A DNA stretch of 64,000 nucleotides from G965204755 sp965243415 (lineage in GTDB: Bacteria; Acidobacteriota; Vicinamibacteria; Marinacidobacterales; Marinacidobacteraceae), in the NCBI GenBank assembly GCA_965243415.1, contig OZ251549.1:2418001-2482000 (forward strand), written 5' to 3'. Below the pieces are notes generated by a model, which saw nothing but the letters and a program-made list of their open reading frames with translations, ran no database searches and had not been told where the DNA came from. The stretch's first letter is position 1. Each line of letters begins with the position of its first letter. Positions 19,086-28,083 of this stretch are shown piece after piece. A program made the position numbers and the translations under genes.

Positions 19086-19796
19086 CTACCCGCTCACCCC
19101 GGCGCGTCCCTCGTCCTCGGCCTCGTTCAGGAGTTCTTCGTAGCGGACCTCCCAGGCGTCGGCCCGATCCTCCGCCTCGCGTATCGAGGACAGGCCCTCG
19201 GAGGCGAACTTCAGGAGCGCACTCATGATCCGCTCCTGTCGGTCCCGAGGCAGCGCATCGAACCGGGTCTGGAGAACGAGACGCCGATCCAGCGGCAGGT
19301 GGACATTGGCCTCGGCCACGGTCACGACGACATTCGCGAACCGCTCGCGGGCAGCGGCGCGTCTCCTCCGGTCCGGGATCTGCGAAAGCATCTCCCGGGC
19401 TTGGTCGCGGAGGTGATGGGCGACATCGTCGCGGGCGTCCTCGGGCAGGGCGGCGATCCGACGCTCCAGGCGCTTGATCCGGCCCATCGCCAACAACGCG
19501 TTGTGTATCTGCGCCACCTCCTCGGCCTCGCCCACCTCCCGGGTCAGGAACTGCTCCCACCCGGCGTTCCGCTCCCGCGGACCGGAGCCCCGGGTCAGCG
19601 TCTTCTCCCGATGGCGGGCCAACTTCTCCCGAAGCGACTCCCGGATCTCGTCGGGCAGGGCGGCGATCCGCTCCTCGAGTCGTTCGAGCCGCTTCTTCCG
19701 CTCCAAACGGGCGCCCAGTGTTCGGAGCACGAGAAGGGCGACGACGACGATGACGCCGAGGACGATCGCCCAGAACGCGGGGGATCGGTACATCAC
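19086..19796 (-). CDS. Membrane-anchored coiled-coil protein, function unknown
   Basis: 236 residues. One N-terminal membrane helix (about residues 8-27, FWAIVLGVIVVVALLVLRTL) is followed by a charged, helical cytoplasmic region. Two related heptad-rich segments are visible: LERLEERIAALPDEIRESL (near 38-56) and IKRLERRIAALPEDARDDV (near 107-125), an internal duplication. The C-terminal part is again charged and helical, with a 'LPLDRRLVLQTRFDALPRDRQERIMSAL'-type stretch. Not recognised as a named family. It ends ten bases before the start of the sulfurtransferase gene and may be its first cotranscribed neighbour. About 150 bases separate it from the McrC-like gene. Confidence 0.75.
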   Translation of the reverse strand: MMYRSPAFWAIVLGVIVVVALLVLRTLGARLERKKRLERLEERIAALPDEIRESLREKLARHREKTLTRGSGPRERNAGWEQFLTREVGEAEEVAQIHNALLAMGRIKRLERRIAALPEDARDDVAHHLRDQAREMLSQIPDRRRRAAARERFANVVVTVAEANVHLPLDRRLVLQTRFDALPRDRQERIMSALLKFASEGLSSIREAEDRADAWEVRYEELLNEAEDEGRAGVSG

Positions 19797-19946
19797 GAAT
19801 CAGCGGCGGCGGGGCCGCCGGCCCCGGCGAGCGACGCGCTCCGTCGGGATGGGGACGAATGGCAGGATCAGGTCTCCGCGTCAACTCGGGACCGAACCTC
19901 GATCCCGGTCCACGATCGAGACGGAAGCGTAGCCTGGGTTCGCGGG

Positions 19947-21713
19947 TCAGGTGGGCTCCGGCGCGAGCAGGAAGTCCCGGAGCCACTTCGGCGGGCCGGA
20001 GTCCGGGCGGAGTTCGACGGCGCCGATCCGGTGCTTCCGGATGAAAGCCTCCTCGGCCAGCCAAGGCGCCTCGTCGGTCGTGGGGGTGAGGATGAGGGTC
20101 GCCGAGGGGCGAAGAGCGTCCTGGCCCCAGCGGAGGCCGTCCTGGTAGATGTGCGCTGTCTTACCGACATGTTTGAGGAGACTCTTCGCGGTGTACTTCG
20201 AGTCGAGCAGGACGAAACGCGTGACGGCGCCGTCCTTCTCGATCGTCAGAAGCAGGTCGGGGCAGCGCTCGCGCGTCACGGCCCAGCCCTCCCTGCCTGG
20301 CTCACCCTTTGTGCTGGGGAACGTGGTCTGGAGTTGCAGGGTCACTGCCCGGTGGCCGCTATGCCCAACCAATCCCCACTGGTCGGGCTCCTGCTTCTTC
20401 TTTGGCTTCAGCCAGTACCAAGAATAATCTGGGAGCCATTTCTTGAGCCTCCTTGCCAGTGCGACGAAGCACCACCGTTCGTATATCTCCCAGGTCGGGG
20501 CGAGCGGCAGGAGATCGCCCCGGTCTGGCCCGTCTATACCGAAGCGGAGCGCGGCCCACGAGATCTGCCAGAAGCGCGAATAGAGCGGGTGCGCGGCCAC
20601 GGCGTTGAGCCCGGCGGCCGTAACCTCGGCGCGGGCCACTTCCGAGAACGGCGAGCGGCGTTCCGCCTGTCGAAACCCGCGCTCCATCTCCTGGAGAATC
20701 TCCTTCCACACCGGCAGCCGGCGGGCGAGGGAGGTCCGGGTGTCGGCTTCTTTCTTGTGCGCCAGTTGGTCGAGTTTTCGGGGCAGAGTTGCGGAACGCC
20801 GGATCAGCGCCCGCAACATGACCAGTGCGGTGCGATTTGCCGGGGAGTCGCGCGTTCGTTCGACGTCCGGCGTGTCGAAGATCGGCTCTGGGCCGCCGGC
20901 GTCGTCCTTCGGGAGTCGCGCCCCGTGCGCTCTCGCTGCGGGGAGGGACGCCCACGCTTGTGGCGAACGGAGCGCCGCGCGCAGTGTCCGCAAGTCGGCC
21001 CGCCGCACCTCGCGCAGCGGAGTGAAGCGACGCCGGGGACGGAGAACCGTGGCCGGCTCGCGTCGGATCGCTGCCAGGGCTAGAGAGATGGCGTCCCGGC
21101 GCTTCCGCAGCCGCTCGAACAGGACGAGTGGGTCGTCTGTGGGGCCGATGGCGCCCATCTGTCTTTTCGCAGGTTCCTCCCCGAGCAGCAGCGCGCGGTC
21201 GAACTCGTAGATGGTCTCGACCATCTCCTCGAAGGTGGCGCTGCCGGCCTTCTTCGGATCGGCGCTGACATCGAGCCAGTAGGTCGCTATGTTCTCGGCT
21301 CCCTCGTCCGCCAGCCGGGCGCGAACTTTGCCGGCGTAGAAGCCCGGAGTCCACTTCCAGTGGATCTCGTCGGCGTCGTCGGCGTCGACGGGTGCGAGCC
21401 GCTCGTCGTCGACGAAGAGTCGAAGCCCGGAGTCCTTCGGGACCCGGGCGATGAATGTGGCCTCGGCTCGTTCCGAGAACCCGCGGTTGGGTTCGGGCAC
21501 GATCGGGCCGGGTTGCTCGTCCTGCCCCCCGAAGCGGAGTTCGATCCCGCCCGCAGCAGTGCCCTCGGTCGCGTCCGGTTCGAGCGGCTCGTCACGCTCC
21601 TTGACGCGCAGTTCGATCTCGCCCGGAGGCACGTTCGGGGTCGGCTCCGGTAGGGAGTCCGTTGGCTTGGACGCCACCGGCTCCGCCACCGCCTCTCGTT
21701 CCGGGGACATCAT
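19947..21713 (-). CDS. McrC-like DUF2357 / PD-(D/E)XK nuclease
   Basis: 588 residues, last gene of a five-gene operon. The central region matches the DUF2357 type of McrC-like proteins: a beta-rich N-terminus (about 30-165), a helical middle, then the WEIYERWCFVALARRL block. The C-terminal nuclease fold has the core CPDLLLTI...FVLLDSKYTAKS, the D...(D/S)xK arrangement of PD-(D/E)XK enzymes. The first 60 or so residues are acidic and Pro/Glu-rich, with a short repeat (IELRVKERDEP / IELRFGGQDEQP). The start is an ATGATG that overlaps the stop of the McrB-like gene, so the two are coupled. By analogy with McrBC, this should be the DNA-cutting partner recruited by the AAA+ motor(s). Cleavage and target are not shown by the sequence. 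Confidence 0.85.
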   Translation of the reverse strand: MMSPEREAVAEPVASKPTDSLPEPTPNVPPGEIELRVKERDEPLEPDATEGTAAGGIELRFGGQDEQPGPIVPEPNRGFSERAEATFIARVPKDSGLRLFVDDERLAPVDADDADEIHWKWTPGFYAGKVRARLADEGAENIATYWLDVSADPKKAGSATFEEMVETIYEFDRALLLGEEPAKRQMGAIGPTDDPLVLFERLRKRRDAISLALAAIRREPATVLRPRRRFTPLREVRRADLRTLRAALRSPQAWASLPAARAHGARLPKDDAGGPEPIFDTPDVERTRDSPANRTALVMLRALIRRSATLPRKLDQLAHKKEADTRTSLARRLPVWKEILQEMERGFRQAERRSPFSEVARAEVTAAGLNAVAAHPLYSRFWQISWAALRFGIDGPDRGDLLPLAPTWEIYERWCFVALARRLKKWLPDYSWYWLKPKKKQEPDQWGLVGHSGHRAVTLQLQTTFPSTKGEPGREGWAVTRERCPDLLLTIEKDGAVTRFVLLDSKYTAKSLLKHVGKTAHIYQDGLRWGQDALRPSATLILTPTTDEAPWLAEEAFIRKHRIGAVELRPDSGPPKWLRDFLLAPEPT

Positions 21714-23860
21714 CGCCAGAAACTGCAACTGCCGGTGGTTTCCAGATCTTCCTTCAGGGCCTGCACCTTCTCGGCGCAGCGCTCGAGGTGGTGCTTCTCG
21801 AGGACACTGAGAGTGGCGTCCAGGCACTTGCGGAAGCGCCCGGTATCGCTGCCGCGCAGTTTCGGCAGCACCTTCGCGTAGATTACCTGGTCGAGGGCGT
21901 CTTCGGCGGTGAGTTCGATGCCGGAATCCTGCGTTCGGCCCTCGAGGAAGCCGACGACCTCCTTGATGACGCGCCAGCCGAAGTGCCGCCGCGCCGGGGC
22001 CAGGGCCTTCGTGAGTTCGGTGAGGATGCCGCGGACCTTCGACTTCTCCGCCGGTTCGAGCGCGCATCCGTCCCAACCGGGCCACTTCTCGGGATCGATG
22101 TCCCAGAACTCCAGCGTGAACGCCCGGTCGAGGACCTTGTCGGAGATCCCCATCGTGGTCTCGTCCATGTTCACCGTGCCGATGATGACCAGGTTGGACG
22201 GGTAGTCGACGCCGGTCGGGACGCCCAACTTCTTCGGATCCTCCCGGTGGAGCGGGATCTCGCCGTCCCGGATCTCCATCGCGCTCAGGATCGGGGCGAA
22301 GTACTGCTCCGGGTGCGACAGGTTCATCTCGTCGAGGATCAGGACATGGGGCTGCCGGGGGTTTTTCTCCGCGTCGAGCAGGAAGTTCAGGAACTCGGTT
22401 CGGGTGTAGCCGCCGGTCAGCGGGTTCACATACCCGAGCAGCGGCCCGGGGTCGTGCCAGCCGGGATGGACGGAGATGACCTCGACCGGCCCGCCGGTGT
22501 CGCTCTCCGCCCCGGTCAGTGCCATGGCGTAGCGAAGGGCGATCTGCGTCTTCCCCGTCCCGGAGAGCCCGGAGAGCACCGCGAAGTGCCGCTGCGGATC
22601 CGCCCACAGTCCGAGATGCAGCGCCTCCACGAGCGAACGGTCGAACCGCAGTTTTTCCGTCTTCGCGTCCTTGGAGAGCACCGTCCATAGGTCAGCGAAC
22701 GACGGTTTCGTCGGCGACTCCATGGAATCCTCCGTTGGCCGCGGCGACTCGCCCAGTACCGAGAGGAGGCCTGGAACCTCGGACTCGTCGAAGTCCTTGA
22801 CTGTCCTGCGGAAGTCCAGGACACTCTTGAACTGGCGGAGCCGGCTACGGGCGATGCTCCTGCTTGCCCAGCGGACCGGGCGCGTGTGGCGGCGCTGCCC
22901 TTCCACTTCCCGATGTTCGTAGTCGCCTTCCACTCTGCCCCAATGGACTCGCTTGTCGTCCCGTTTCCTAGGAAGAACGATAATGTCCCCTTCCAGAATG
23001 TCGTGGGCGAACGACCAGACCTGACCGGCTGTCGCGTCGATCTTCTGGGCGCTCCACTCGGTGTCTTCCTGCACTCTGGCCTTGTACTCCGCCCGCGTGT
23101 CCACTTCGGGCGCTGGAAGATCATGGAAGCCCAGCATGGCCAAGGCGTTCGAGAGTACATACGCCTCGTCTTCGCCGCTTGCTCCGGCCCTCACAATCCA
23201 GACACGCGGTTCCCTGTCGTCGTAGTGATGCCAAGCTTGGGAATAGGCATAGATGAGAAGCATCCGTTCAGCCCTACCCTCCGGGTCGCTCTCCGGGGCG
23301 CCGAACGCCCTCTGGAACCGGTCGAGGACGAGCCGGTTCGCCTCGACCGGCTTCTTCCCCACGATCTCAATGCCGAGGCCCTGTCTGGTGAACTTGAGAA
23401 GGTCGTCGGGGTTCGCGATCGCCGTGAAGTCGTTCGGGAAGAAGGCAGCCAAGGTCCGCAGGCTCTCGACCCACGGCTTCCAGTTGTAGTGCCAACTGTC
23501 CTCGATTCTCGTGAGCACTCGCTCCAGAAGGGAGGCCAGCGCCGCCGTTCGCTCCTTCGGGTTTTCGGGAAGAGGTCGAACCGTCTCCTCGGCGAACCAA
23601 GCGCAGAACTCGGCATCGAGGAAGCTGGTGATGGTCTCATCCTTGACCGAGCCGCCGTCCGACACCGCGGTACTCGTCCAGATCTCCTTCTGGAAATCCG
23701 GATTTCCGCGTTCCCTCTCTCCCGTCGCATCGACGCGACGGATGAGGTCGGTGAGCGGGGGCACCCACTCCGAGTAGAGGAAGGACTCCGCTTTCGCCCT
23801 GTCGGCGCGCAGACCTTCGACGGTTGTGAAGTCGAACCGGGGCTTGGGGAATGGGGGCAT
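21710..23860 (-). CDS. McrB-like AAA+ protein 1
   Basis: 716 residues; ATG at 23860 after a GAGGAG ribosome binding site. The N-terminal half (1-390) carries a block seen in front of many Mrr/McrB-type proteins: WIVRAGASGEDEAY (221-234), AMLGF, and GDIIVLP...VHWGRVEGDYEHR (291-317), probably a DNA- or modification-sensing module. The motor has Walker A GLSGTGKTQ (431-439), Walker B VLILDEMNLSH (506-516) and the sensor-like GTVNMDETTMG (561-571), as in dynein-like/McrB AAA_5 ATPases. From about residue 405 to the end it is almost the same as the neighbouring paralogue at 23875-26010, while the N-terminal half is strongly diverged. It overlaps the McrC-like gene, with which it should form a restriction complex. 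Confidence 0.88.
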   Translation of the reverse strand: MPPFPKPRFDFTTVEGLRADRAKAESFLYSEWVPPLTDLIRRVDATGERERGNPDFQKEIWTSTAVSDGGSVKDETITSFLDAEFCAWFAEETVRPLPENPKERTAALASLLERVLTRIEDSWHYNWKPWVESLRTLAAFFPNDFTAIANPDDLLKFTRQGLGIEIVGKKPVEANRLVLDRFQRAFGAPESDPEGRAERMLLIYAYSQAWHHYDDREPRVWIVRAGASGEDEAYVLSNALAMLGFHDLPAPEVDTRAEYKARVQEDTEWSAQKIDATAGQVWSFAHDILEGDIIVLPRKRDDKRVHWGRVEGDYEHREVEGQRRHTRPVRWASRSIARSRLRQFKSVLDFRRTVKDFDESEVPGLLSVLGESPRPTEDSMESPTKPSFADLWTVLSKDAKTEKLRFDRSLVEALHLGLWADPQRHFAVLSGLSGTGKTQIALRYAMALTGAESDTGGPVEVISVHPGWHDPGPLLGYVNPLTGGYTRTEFLNFLLDAEKNPRQPHVLILDEMNLSHPEQYFAPILSAMEIRDGEIPLHREDPKKLGVPTGVDYPSNLVIIGTVNMDETTMGISDKVLDRAFTLEFWDIDPEKWPGWDGCALEPAEKSKVRGILTELTKALAPARRHFGWRVIKEVVGFLEGRTQDSGIELTAEDALDQVIYAKVLPKLRGSDTGRFRKCLDATLSVLEKHHLERCAEKVQALKEDLETTGSCSFWR

Positions 23861-23874
23861 GGGTCTCCTCGGCG

Positions 23875-26010
23875 TCAGCGCCAGAAACTGCAACTGCCGG
23901 TGGCTTCCAGATCTTCCTTTAGCGCCTTCACCTTCGCGGCACAGCGCTTGAGCCCGTGCTCTTCGAGGACGCTGAGGGTGGCGTCCAGGCACACCCGGAA
24001 GCGGCCGGTGTCGCTGCCGCGCAGTTTCGGCAGCACCTTGGCGTAGATCACCTGGTCGAGAGCGTCCTCGGCGGTGAGTTCGATCCCGGAGTCCCGCGAT
24101 CGGCCTTCGAGGAACCCGACGACCTCCTTGATGACCCGCCAGCCGAAGTGCCGCCGCGCCGGGGACAGGGCCTTCGTGAGTTCGGTGAGGATGGCGCGGA
24201 CCTTCGAGTCCTCCACTTCGTCGAGCGCGCAGTCGTCCCAGCCGGGCCACCTCTCGGGATCGATGTCCCAGAACTCCAGGGTGAACGCCCGGTCGAGCAC
24301 CTTGTCGGAGATCCCCATCGTGGTCTCGTCCATGTTCACCGTGCCGATGATGACCAAGTTGGACGGGTAGGCGACTCCCCTCGGAACGCCCAAGTTCTCC
24401 TCGTCTTCCCGGTGGAGGGGGATCTCGCCGTCCCGGATCTCCATTGCGCTCAGGATGGGCGCGAAGTACTGCTCCGGATGGGACAGGTTCATCTCGTCGA
24501 GGATCAGCACATGGGGTTGGTCGGGATCCTCGGTGGCTGCCAGCAGGAAGTCCAGGAACTCCGTACGGGTGTAGCCGCCGGTGAGCGGATTCACGTACCC
24601 GAGCAGCGGCCCGGGGTCGTGCCACCCCGGATGGACCGAGATGACCTCGACCGGCCCACCGGTGTCGCTCTCCGCTCCGGTCAGGGCCATGGCGTACCGC
24701 AGCGCGATCTGCGTCTTTCCCGTCCCGGAGAGACCGGAAAGCACCGCGAAGTGGCGCTGCTCGTCCGCCCACAGGCCGAGATGCAGCGCCTCTACGAGAG
24801 ACCGGTCGAACCGGAGGTTCGCCTTCTCGGCGCTCTCGGCCAGGGCGGTCCATGTGGCCTCGAAGGGCAGGCGGATCGAGGTCGCTGCCGGCCGCGGGAG
24901 CGGCCGGTCATCGCCTGCAGTCGGGACGCCCAAGATCGGGAGCAGGTGCCTCGCGTGGCCTTTCTGGAGAGCGAATACGGTTCTTCGGCGAGCCAGAGTC
25001 TTCTTGTCCGCTCCGATGGTCGCCTCGGGGATGTCTTTGCGGACCCACTTCACGGGCAGCGTGTGCCGGGTTCCGTTCTTGGCTTCCCGGTGCTCGTAGC
25101 GCCCTTCCACGGTTCCCCACGCGATGTGCCGGTCTCCCTTCATCTGCGGAAGAACGATGATGTCCCCGGTCCCGATTTCCCGCCCGAAATCCCATACCTG
25201 CCTGGCCGCCGAGTCGGCGCTCCCCCTGGGCCGGTCAGGCACGCGGCCGCGGACAGCTTCCCGATACTCCTTGTAGGTGTCGTGCTTCGGGGCGGACTCA
25301 TCCTCGAACCCGAGCATCGCCATCTCGTTGCTCAGGACGTACTCTTCGTCCTGTCCCGTCGATCCGGCCCGGACGACCCAGAGTTGTGGATCCAGAAGCC
25401 GGTACAACTGGCAGGGAAGAAGCATCCGCTCGACTCTGCCTTCGAGATCTTGGGTCGGAGATTCGAGGACTTCGTTCAGCCGGTCCAGCACTCGCCGGTG
25501 TGCTCGAACGATTTGCTTCTCGCTTGCCGAGATGTCCATCGCATGGGCCAGGGACTCGATCTTCTCCGTGTTGGCAAGCGCCGTGAAATCCTTGGGGAAG
25601 AACAGCGCCAGAGTTCGGAGAGTCTCGACCCACGGTTCCCATCCCACGGCCTTCTTGATCTTCTCCAGGATGAGTTCGTGGCAGAGCGCCGTCAGTCGCT
25701 CTGTCCGCTGTTTGGGATCTGCCGGAAGTTCCTTGGCGGTCTGCTGTCCGAACCAAGTGTGGATTCCGTGCTTCTCCAGGAAGACTTTCGAACTGATGCC
25801 TCTCCGGACCATGAGCCCGCCCCACATGAGCGTCGTGTCGTCCCAGATTCGGACCTGGAAATCCAGGTCGGTGCGCAGAGCTGCCGGTGCGTCACGGATC
25901 TCCCGGATAAGGGCCGCCACCGCGGTGACCTGTTCCGGGTCGATGCGGGAACGGACCTCGGCGCAGGCCACCTTCAGGCCGTCGTCGGTCTTCAGGTCGA
26001 TGGACGGCAT
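23875..26010 (-). CDS. McrB-like AAA+ protein 2
   Basis: 711 residues. The layout is that of its neighbour: an N-terminal sensor region with WVVRAGSTGQDEEYVLSNEM, AMLGFED and GDIIVLPQMKGDRHIAWGTVEGRYEHR-type strands, then the motor with Walker A GLSGTGKTQ (from about 426), Walker B VLILDEMNLSH and GTVNMDETTMG, ending ATGSCSFWR. The shared motor and C-terminus differ from protein 1 at only about one residue in ten by eye; the sensor halves share recognisable but distant similarity. Two motors with different sensor ends beside one nuclease suggest two target specificities or a mixed hexamer. The start lies one base after the stop of the winged-helix gene; the stop is 14 bases before the start of protein 1. 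Confidence 0.88.
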   Translation of the reverse strand: MPSIDLKTDDGLKVACAEVRSRIDPEQVTAVAALIREIRDAPAALRTDLDFQVRIWDDTTLMWGGLMVRRGISSKVFLEKHGIHTWFGQQTAKELPADPKQRTERLTALCHELILEKIKKAVGWEPWVETLRTLALFFPKDFTALANTEKIESLAHAMDISASEKQIVRAHRRVLDRLNEVLESPTQDLEGRVERMLLPCQLYRLLDPQLWVVRAGSTGQDEEYVLSNEMAMLGFEDESAPKHDTYKEYREAVRGRVPDRPRGSADSAARQVWDFGREIGTGDIIVLPQMKGDRHIAWGTVEGRYEHREAKNGTRHTLPVKWVRKDIPEATIGADKKTLARRRTVFALQKGHARHLLPILGVPTAGDDRPLPRPAATSIRLPFEATWTALAESAEKANLRFDRSLVEALHLGLWADEQRHFAVLSGLSGTGKTQIALRYAMALTGAESDTGGPVEVISVHPGWHDPGPLLGYVNPLTGGYTRTEFLDFLLAATEDPDQPHVLILDEMNLSHPEQYFAPILSAMEIRDGEIPLHREDEENLGVPRGVAYPSNLVIIGTVNMDETTMGISDKVLDRAFTLEFWDIDPERWPGWDDCALDEVEDSKVRAILTELTKALSPARRHFGWRVIKEVVGFLEGRSRDSGIELTAEDALDQVIYAKVLPKLRGSDTGRFRVCLDATLSVLEEHGLKRCAAKVKALKEDLEATGSCSFWR

Positions 26011-26011
26011 G

Positions 26012-26587
26012 TCAGGTCAGGGGTTCCGGGTTCCAGTGGATCAGAGAACGCCACGCCTTGCCGCGCTCGGTCAGGATGAGCCCGTCGGAGGTTTCTACTG
26101 CCAGGTCCAGCCACATCGTCCAGTCGATCCAGGACTTGGGAACGATGTCGGTGGTCCAGCCCCGGTTGACCGGTCGCAGTCGATCCAGGAGCCACGACCT
26201 GCTGCGCGGTCGTTCCGACAGCCAGACCAGGAGGTGGTCGAAGCCGAGGATGGAGGTGAGTACCCGGTCCCTCAGAGCGTCGGGGTCTCCGGTCCGCTGG
26301 AGATCCCGCCCGCTGTCGGTTGGCAGCATCATCGTGCCGCGGCGCGTGAACACGCCAAGACTCCGGATGTGGTCGAGGTATCGGTGCGGCCTCCTTTCGG
26401 ACCAGTGGGGGTAGGTCTGCCGGAGATGACGGACGAGATCAGCACGGTACACACCATCGCCGATGAAGTCGACGACCTGTTCGACGGCGTGGAAACCGTT
26501 TCCCATTTTCCAGAATGCGGACAGGGTCCGGGCCCGCTTCGCGGCAGGCAGTGGACGGAGGGCGACGCCCGGTGCGGAGTTCGGCAT
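26012..26587 (-). CDS. Winged-helix protein of the McrBC-like operon
   Basis: 191 residues, no signal or membrane segment. The region from about residue 33 to the end matches the C-terminal part of the next gene upstream (26589-27812): a VVDFIGDGVYRADLVRHLR / MIRLADGGISYADLQKQI-like helix-turn-helix start, a GDPDALRDRVLTSILG / GDPDLLRDHLLGHILG block, LLDRLRPV / LLQYLRPL, and a LTERGKAWR / LTERGENWR end. The alternation of helices with short strands and the 'T..GR' and 'LTERG' turns fit two winged-helix units. It lacks the HEPN domain of its paralogue. One base separates it from the genes on either side. A DNA-binding or adaptor role for the complex is inferred. Confidence 0.75.
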   Translation of the reverse strand: MPNSAPGVALRPLPAAKRARTLSAFWKMGNGFHAVEQVVDFIGDGVYRADLVRHLRQTYPHWSERRPHRYLDHIRSLGVFTRRGTMMLPTDSGRDLQRTGDPDALRDRVLTSILGFDHLLVWLSERPRSRSWLLDRLRPVNRGWTTDIVPKSWIDWTMWLDLAVETSDGLILTERGKAWRSLIHWNPEPLT

Positions 26588-26588
26588 G

Positions 26589-27812
26589 TCAGGTGGTCGG
26601 GGGTGCCGGCGCCGGGTCGCCGGGGATCGCCCGGCGCCAGTTCTCGCCGCGCTCGGTGAGGTGATAGGCGCGGTCGACCTCTGCCGTCACTCCGAGGCGT
26701 CGGAGGAACGCGATGAGTTGGCGTGCTGGTCCTTCAGTTTCCCTCCATGCGGATTTCAGAGGACGAAGATACTGCAAGAGATCGGCGGCGGAGCGCGGTG
26801 TGTCGAGAGCGATGAGGACTTCCCGGGCCCCCAGGATGTGGCCGAGAAGGTGGTCGCGGAGGAGGTCGGGGTCGCCGTCTGCTTCGAGGAACCGGCGGCC
26901 TCGATCGGTGACTTCGATTCGATTGCCGTCCTTATGGAGACAGCCGAGAATCCTGATTCCGTTGACCTTCACCTCGGTCGTCGAGTAGGCCCAGCCATGT
27001 AGGTCGGCAATCTGTTTCTGCAGGTCCGCGTAGGAAATGCCACCGTCGGCCAGACGGATCATCGAGCAGACCCAGTCGGTGAACGATCCCCGCCATCCAC
27101 CGGGTGGGTCGCACCCTACCAGGACGCGCCGCCGGTCAGCAGCAGCGGCGCGGGGCGTGGACTGCCTCCGGACTGCCCCCGAGGGGCGGAGGTCGGGGTG
27201 GGCGGCTTTTGTCGGCTCGTCCGCGTCGCCGCGGATTCCGGGTCGTTCGAGGTTGGTGGGCGGCGGGTTGGCCGGCGGTCGCTCGGGTCCGAAGTGGTGT
27301 CGGCGACTGTCATCGCTTCGGGTCCGAGGCGTCCGTCTCGGAGCCTCTGCGGCTGCTGGTCGCGGGCGGGGACGCTCTGCCGCGAACCGTTCCCGGAGCA
27401 TCGTCGTCTTCAGGTCTGCCAAAACCGTCGCTTCGGGAGCGGAGACTGCGGTCAGGAGGCGGGCGGCGGAGTCCACGGCGCGGTAGGCATCGTCGTCGGA
27501 GAACGGTTTCTGGTGGGCCCAGTTGTTCCGGTGGGTCCGCAGTTCCGACACCAGGCTGCGCTCCGCGAAGCCGAGGACGGATCGGAAGACCGGGTTCCAC
27601 AGGTCCCACATCAAGCGTAGCAGGGCGGCGGCGTCCCACTGGGCCAGCGGCGCGTCTTCCTGTCTCGCGCTCGTCGTCACGGTGCGGAGGAAATCGGGGT
27701 CCTGTCGCCGCGCCTCCACCGCCCGGCGGAGTTCCCGCTCGATGAACGGCGCCAGCCCCCGGCGGAGCAGGTCGAGACACCGCTCGACGCGTGCGCGGTT
27801 CGGGCTCGCCAT
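26589..27812 (-). CDS. Swt1-type HEPN protein fused to winged-helix domain
   Basis: 407 residues, first gene of the five-gene operon; the ATG at 27812 was chosen because residues 1-145 from there match the Swt1-family HEPN domain without extension. Visible motifs: LAPFIERELRRAV (20-32), LLRLMWDLWNPVFRSVLG (64-81), ERSLVSELRTHRNNWAHQKPFSDDDAYRA (84-112, HEPN R-x4-H at Arg 95 to His 100). Residues about 146-235 are a Pro/Arg-rich linker. Residues 243-395 are a winged-helix region homologous to the 191-residue neighbour. Swt1-type HEPN domains are found in phage-defence proteins and the RNA endonuclease Swt1. Fusion to a winged helix at the head of a McrBC-like operon is unusual. RNA cleavage upon infection is a reasonable but unproven role. 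Confidence 0.85.
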   Translation of the reverse strand: MASPNRARVERCLDLLRRGLAPFIERELRRAVEARRQDPDFLRTVTTSARQEDAPLAQWDAAALLRLMWDLWNPVFRSVLGFAERSLVSELRTHRNNWAHQKPFSDDDAYRAVDSAARLLTAVSAPEATVLADLKTTMLRERFAAERPRPRPAAAEAPRRTPRTRSDDSRRHHFGPERPPANPPPTNLERPGIRGDADEPTKAAHPDLRPSGAVRRQSTPRAAAADRRRVLVGCDPPGGWRGSFTDWVCSMIRLADGGISYADLQKQIADLHGWAYSTTEVKVNGIRILGCLHKDGNRIEVTDRGRRFLEADGDPDLLRDHLLGHILGAREVLIALDTPRSAADLLQYLRPLKSAWRETEGPARQLIAFLRRLGVTAEVDRAYHLTERGENWRRAIPGDPAPAPPTT

Positions 27813-27873
27813 GGTCGTCGGTTCGGGGACTCCCGTTCGCGCGCCGCCGGGTGGTCTCCTCGCCGGCCGGGCC

Positions 27874-27891
27874 CCGCCCGCGAACGGGCGG
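27874..27891 (-). other. Hairpin upstream of the McrBC-like operon
   Basis: A perfect 7-bp stem (CCGCCCG / CGGGCGG) with a four-base loop lies about 60 bases before the first start codon of the defence-like operon and about 190 bases past the stop of the secreted-protein gene. There is no T-run after it on the minus strand, so it is not a standard terminator; a leader structure or chance in GC-rich DNA is possible. The rest of the 27813-28083 gap shows nothing recognisable. Confidence 0.35.
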
Positions 27892-28083
27892 CGGAGTGTA
27901 CCGGCGGCGGCATCGTTGACGACCTCGCCGGCGGGTGCTCCGTGGATCATCGAGAGTGGGCGATACGGGAGGGATCGGACAGTCCCTGCCACTCCTTCGC
28001 CCCGCACGCGCCATCGTCCCCGCTGTCGCCGGCGGTCCTCGCGGTCTTGTCCCAGCCGCAGGGACGGCGGGGGCGGTCTCCGG

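Noticed and set aside
19947..27812. Mobile element carrying the McrBC-like operon
   Set aside because: No integrase, transposase, terminal inverted repeats, tRNA target or attachment-site duplication was seen at either side.
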